DNA of 13,051 bases from Nanobdellota archaeon (GTDB lineage: Archaea; Nanobdellota; Nanobdellia; Pacearchaeales; GW2011-AR1). Below the pieces are notes generated by a model. The model worked only from the letters and a program-made list of their open reading frames with translations, ran no database searches and was not told where the DNA came from. A program made the translations under genes and the position numbers. Location: the NCBI GenBank assembly GCA_018901675.1, contig JAHIEH010000071.1, forward strand, positions 1-13,051, in the 5' to 3' direction. The first letter of the stretch is position 1. Every line of letters begins with the position of its first letter. Positions 12,573-13,051 of the stretch are shown here, one piece after another.

Positions 12573-12853
12573 TATAAAAATGAAATTGTCTTCATCAGAG
12601 ATAAAGATGCCCATATCAATCACCTGTACCCGGTCATATCCGCATTTCTTACATTCATGATTATAAGTAGCATAAACATTTTCGTCATTAACAAAACCGC
12701 TTCCTTTTTCTTCTTCTTTCTTAATAATATTCCTTGATTTTAAACTCTCCAAATCTAAAACTTCTTGATGCAACCCGCAGTTACAGATAAGAAAAATCCC
12801 CCATTTTCTTTTTTGGGTATTAAGAAGGCGTTACAATTAGGGCAAAAATTCAT
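12522..12853 (-). pseudogene. Second TFS-like zinc-ribbon protein with an apparent frameshift
   Basis: An open frame of 83 codons begins at a TTG (12773), but its natural N-terminus is in another frame. The ATG at 12853 starts MNFCPNCNAFLIPKKENGG, and the downstream frame supplies FLICNCGLHQEVLD; joined, they make an N-terminal ribbon (C-x2-C, C-x-C). The C-terminal ribbon has CKKCG (two Cys) and KCGKCG (two Cys) with the acidic SDED between, as in the TFS catalytic loop. One missing base, most simply in the G5 run (12798-12802), explains the break. The rest is well preserved, so this may be a recent mutation, a sequence error or recoding. If intact, the protein would be about 110 residues, TFS- or RpoM-like. 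Convergent with the fic/tfs side. Confidence 0.7.
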
Positions 12854-12950
12854 TATCATCTTAAATATTTTAGAAGGTTATGATAAACAAATACTTCTAT
12901 TGTTTGTCTCTTTAGAAATAAAGAAAATCTTTGTTTTTAAAGTTTTTGAT

Positions 12951-12955
12951 AAAAA
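12951..12955 (-). terminator. Oligo-T terminator of tRNA-Lys
   Basis: Five T on the minus strand immediately follow the discriminator base of the tRNA, a typical archaeal termination signal. Confidence 0.5.
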
Positions 12956-13030
12956 TGGCCCTGGAGGGATTTGAACCCCCGACACCCGGATTAAGAGTCC
13001 GGTGCTCTAACCAGGCTGAGCTACAGAGCC
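12956..13030 (-). tRNA. tRNA-Lys (anticodon CTT)
   Basis: 75-nt cloverleaf, intronless. Acceptor GGCTCTG pairs with CAGGGCC (one G-T pair) with discriminator A. U8-A9 is followed by D-stem GCTC/GAGC. The anticodon stem CCGGA/TCCGG has loop CTCTTAA, giving anticodon CTT (plus-strand 12993-12995), which reads AAG. The T-arm is GGGGG-TTCAAAT-CCCTC. The CCA end is not encoded. Its promoter would lie beyond the right edge of the window. Confidence 0.95.
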
Positions 13031-13051
13031 CGAATGATGTTCACGAGACAA

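Noticed and set aside
12771..12773. TTG as the real start of the second TFS-like protein
   Set aside because: It would begin in the middle of a zinc ribbon; CNCG lies just upstream in frame and a matching first half begins at the ATG at 12853 in another frame.
12792..12815. Programmed -1 frameshift at an A-rich slippery site
   Set aside because: The A6G run is read as AAA AAA G and not in the A AAA AAG phase needed for classical slippage, so an indel or sequence error is more likely; recoding is not fully excluded.
12765..12974. 69-codon plus-strand open frame running into the tRNA
   Set aside because: It is antisense to the ribbon gene's N-terminal region and ends inside tRNA-Lys; no promoter or recognisable protein features.

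Overview
The window is AT-rich, gene-dense and archaeal. It encodes a family B DNA polymerase, a Cdc48/VAT-type double AAA+ ATPase, a type II methionine aminopeptidase, an archaeal-type (Ser-His-Asp) signal peptidase, the transcription factor TFS and a CCA-less tRNA-Lys. Most genes have a TATA-like box centred 24 to 27 nt upstream of the start codon and no Shine-Dalgarno sequence, which implies leaderless mRNAs. The small streamlined proteins and an L,D-transpeptidase in an otherwise archaeal setting suggest a DPANN lineage (Woesearchaeota/Pacearchaeota-like). That placement is inference; no rRNA is present.

Layout, left to right: polB (+; its 5' end lies outside the window, because the frame is open to base 2) converges within 2 bp on a secreted YkuD-type L,D-transpeptidase (-). 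An intergenic region with nested-palindrome element E1 separates the latter from a polytopic membrane protein (+). Next is a + strand run concerned with RNA modification and protein maturation: an NSUN-family RNA m5C methyltransferase, a PUA-like RNA-binding protein starting 1 nt later, and methionine aminopeptidase. A small zinc protein (-) converges on map. Element E2 follows, then a - strand two-gene unit: a zinc-ribbon/AbrB-like protein whose 3' end overlaps the start of cdc48 by 8 nt. Element E3 and an operator-like region lie between that unit and signal peptidase (+), which is followed by tfs (+).

The right end is the most rearranged part. A Fic-domain protein gene lies between two copies of an ungapped direct repeat of about 70-84 nt, about 74% identical over its best part. 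The repeat spans the convergent stop-codon junction of tfs and a second TFS-like zinc-ribbon gene. One copy keeps intact tfs plus a 16-codon remnant of the ribbon gene; the other keeps the ribbon gene plus a short tfs-like tail. The intact ribbon gene carries an apparent 1-nt frameshift near its N-terminus. The window ends with tRNA-Lys(CTT) (-).

The most unusual signals are: (1) intergenic elements E1, E2 and E3, built from nested TCAAGAA/TTCTTGA palindromes, where E1 and E2 share end hairpins with a compensatory base change and a conserved apical loop; (2) the repeat-bounded fic segment with an inverted repeat flanking its TATA box; (3) an L,D-transpeptidase in an archaeal context.
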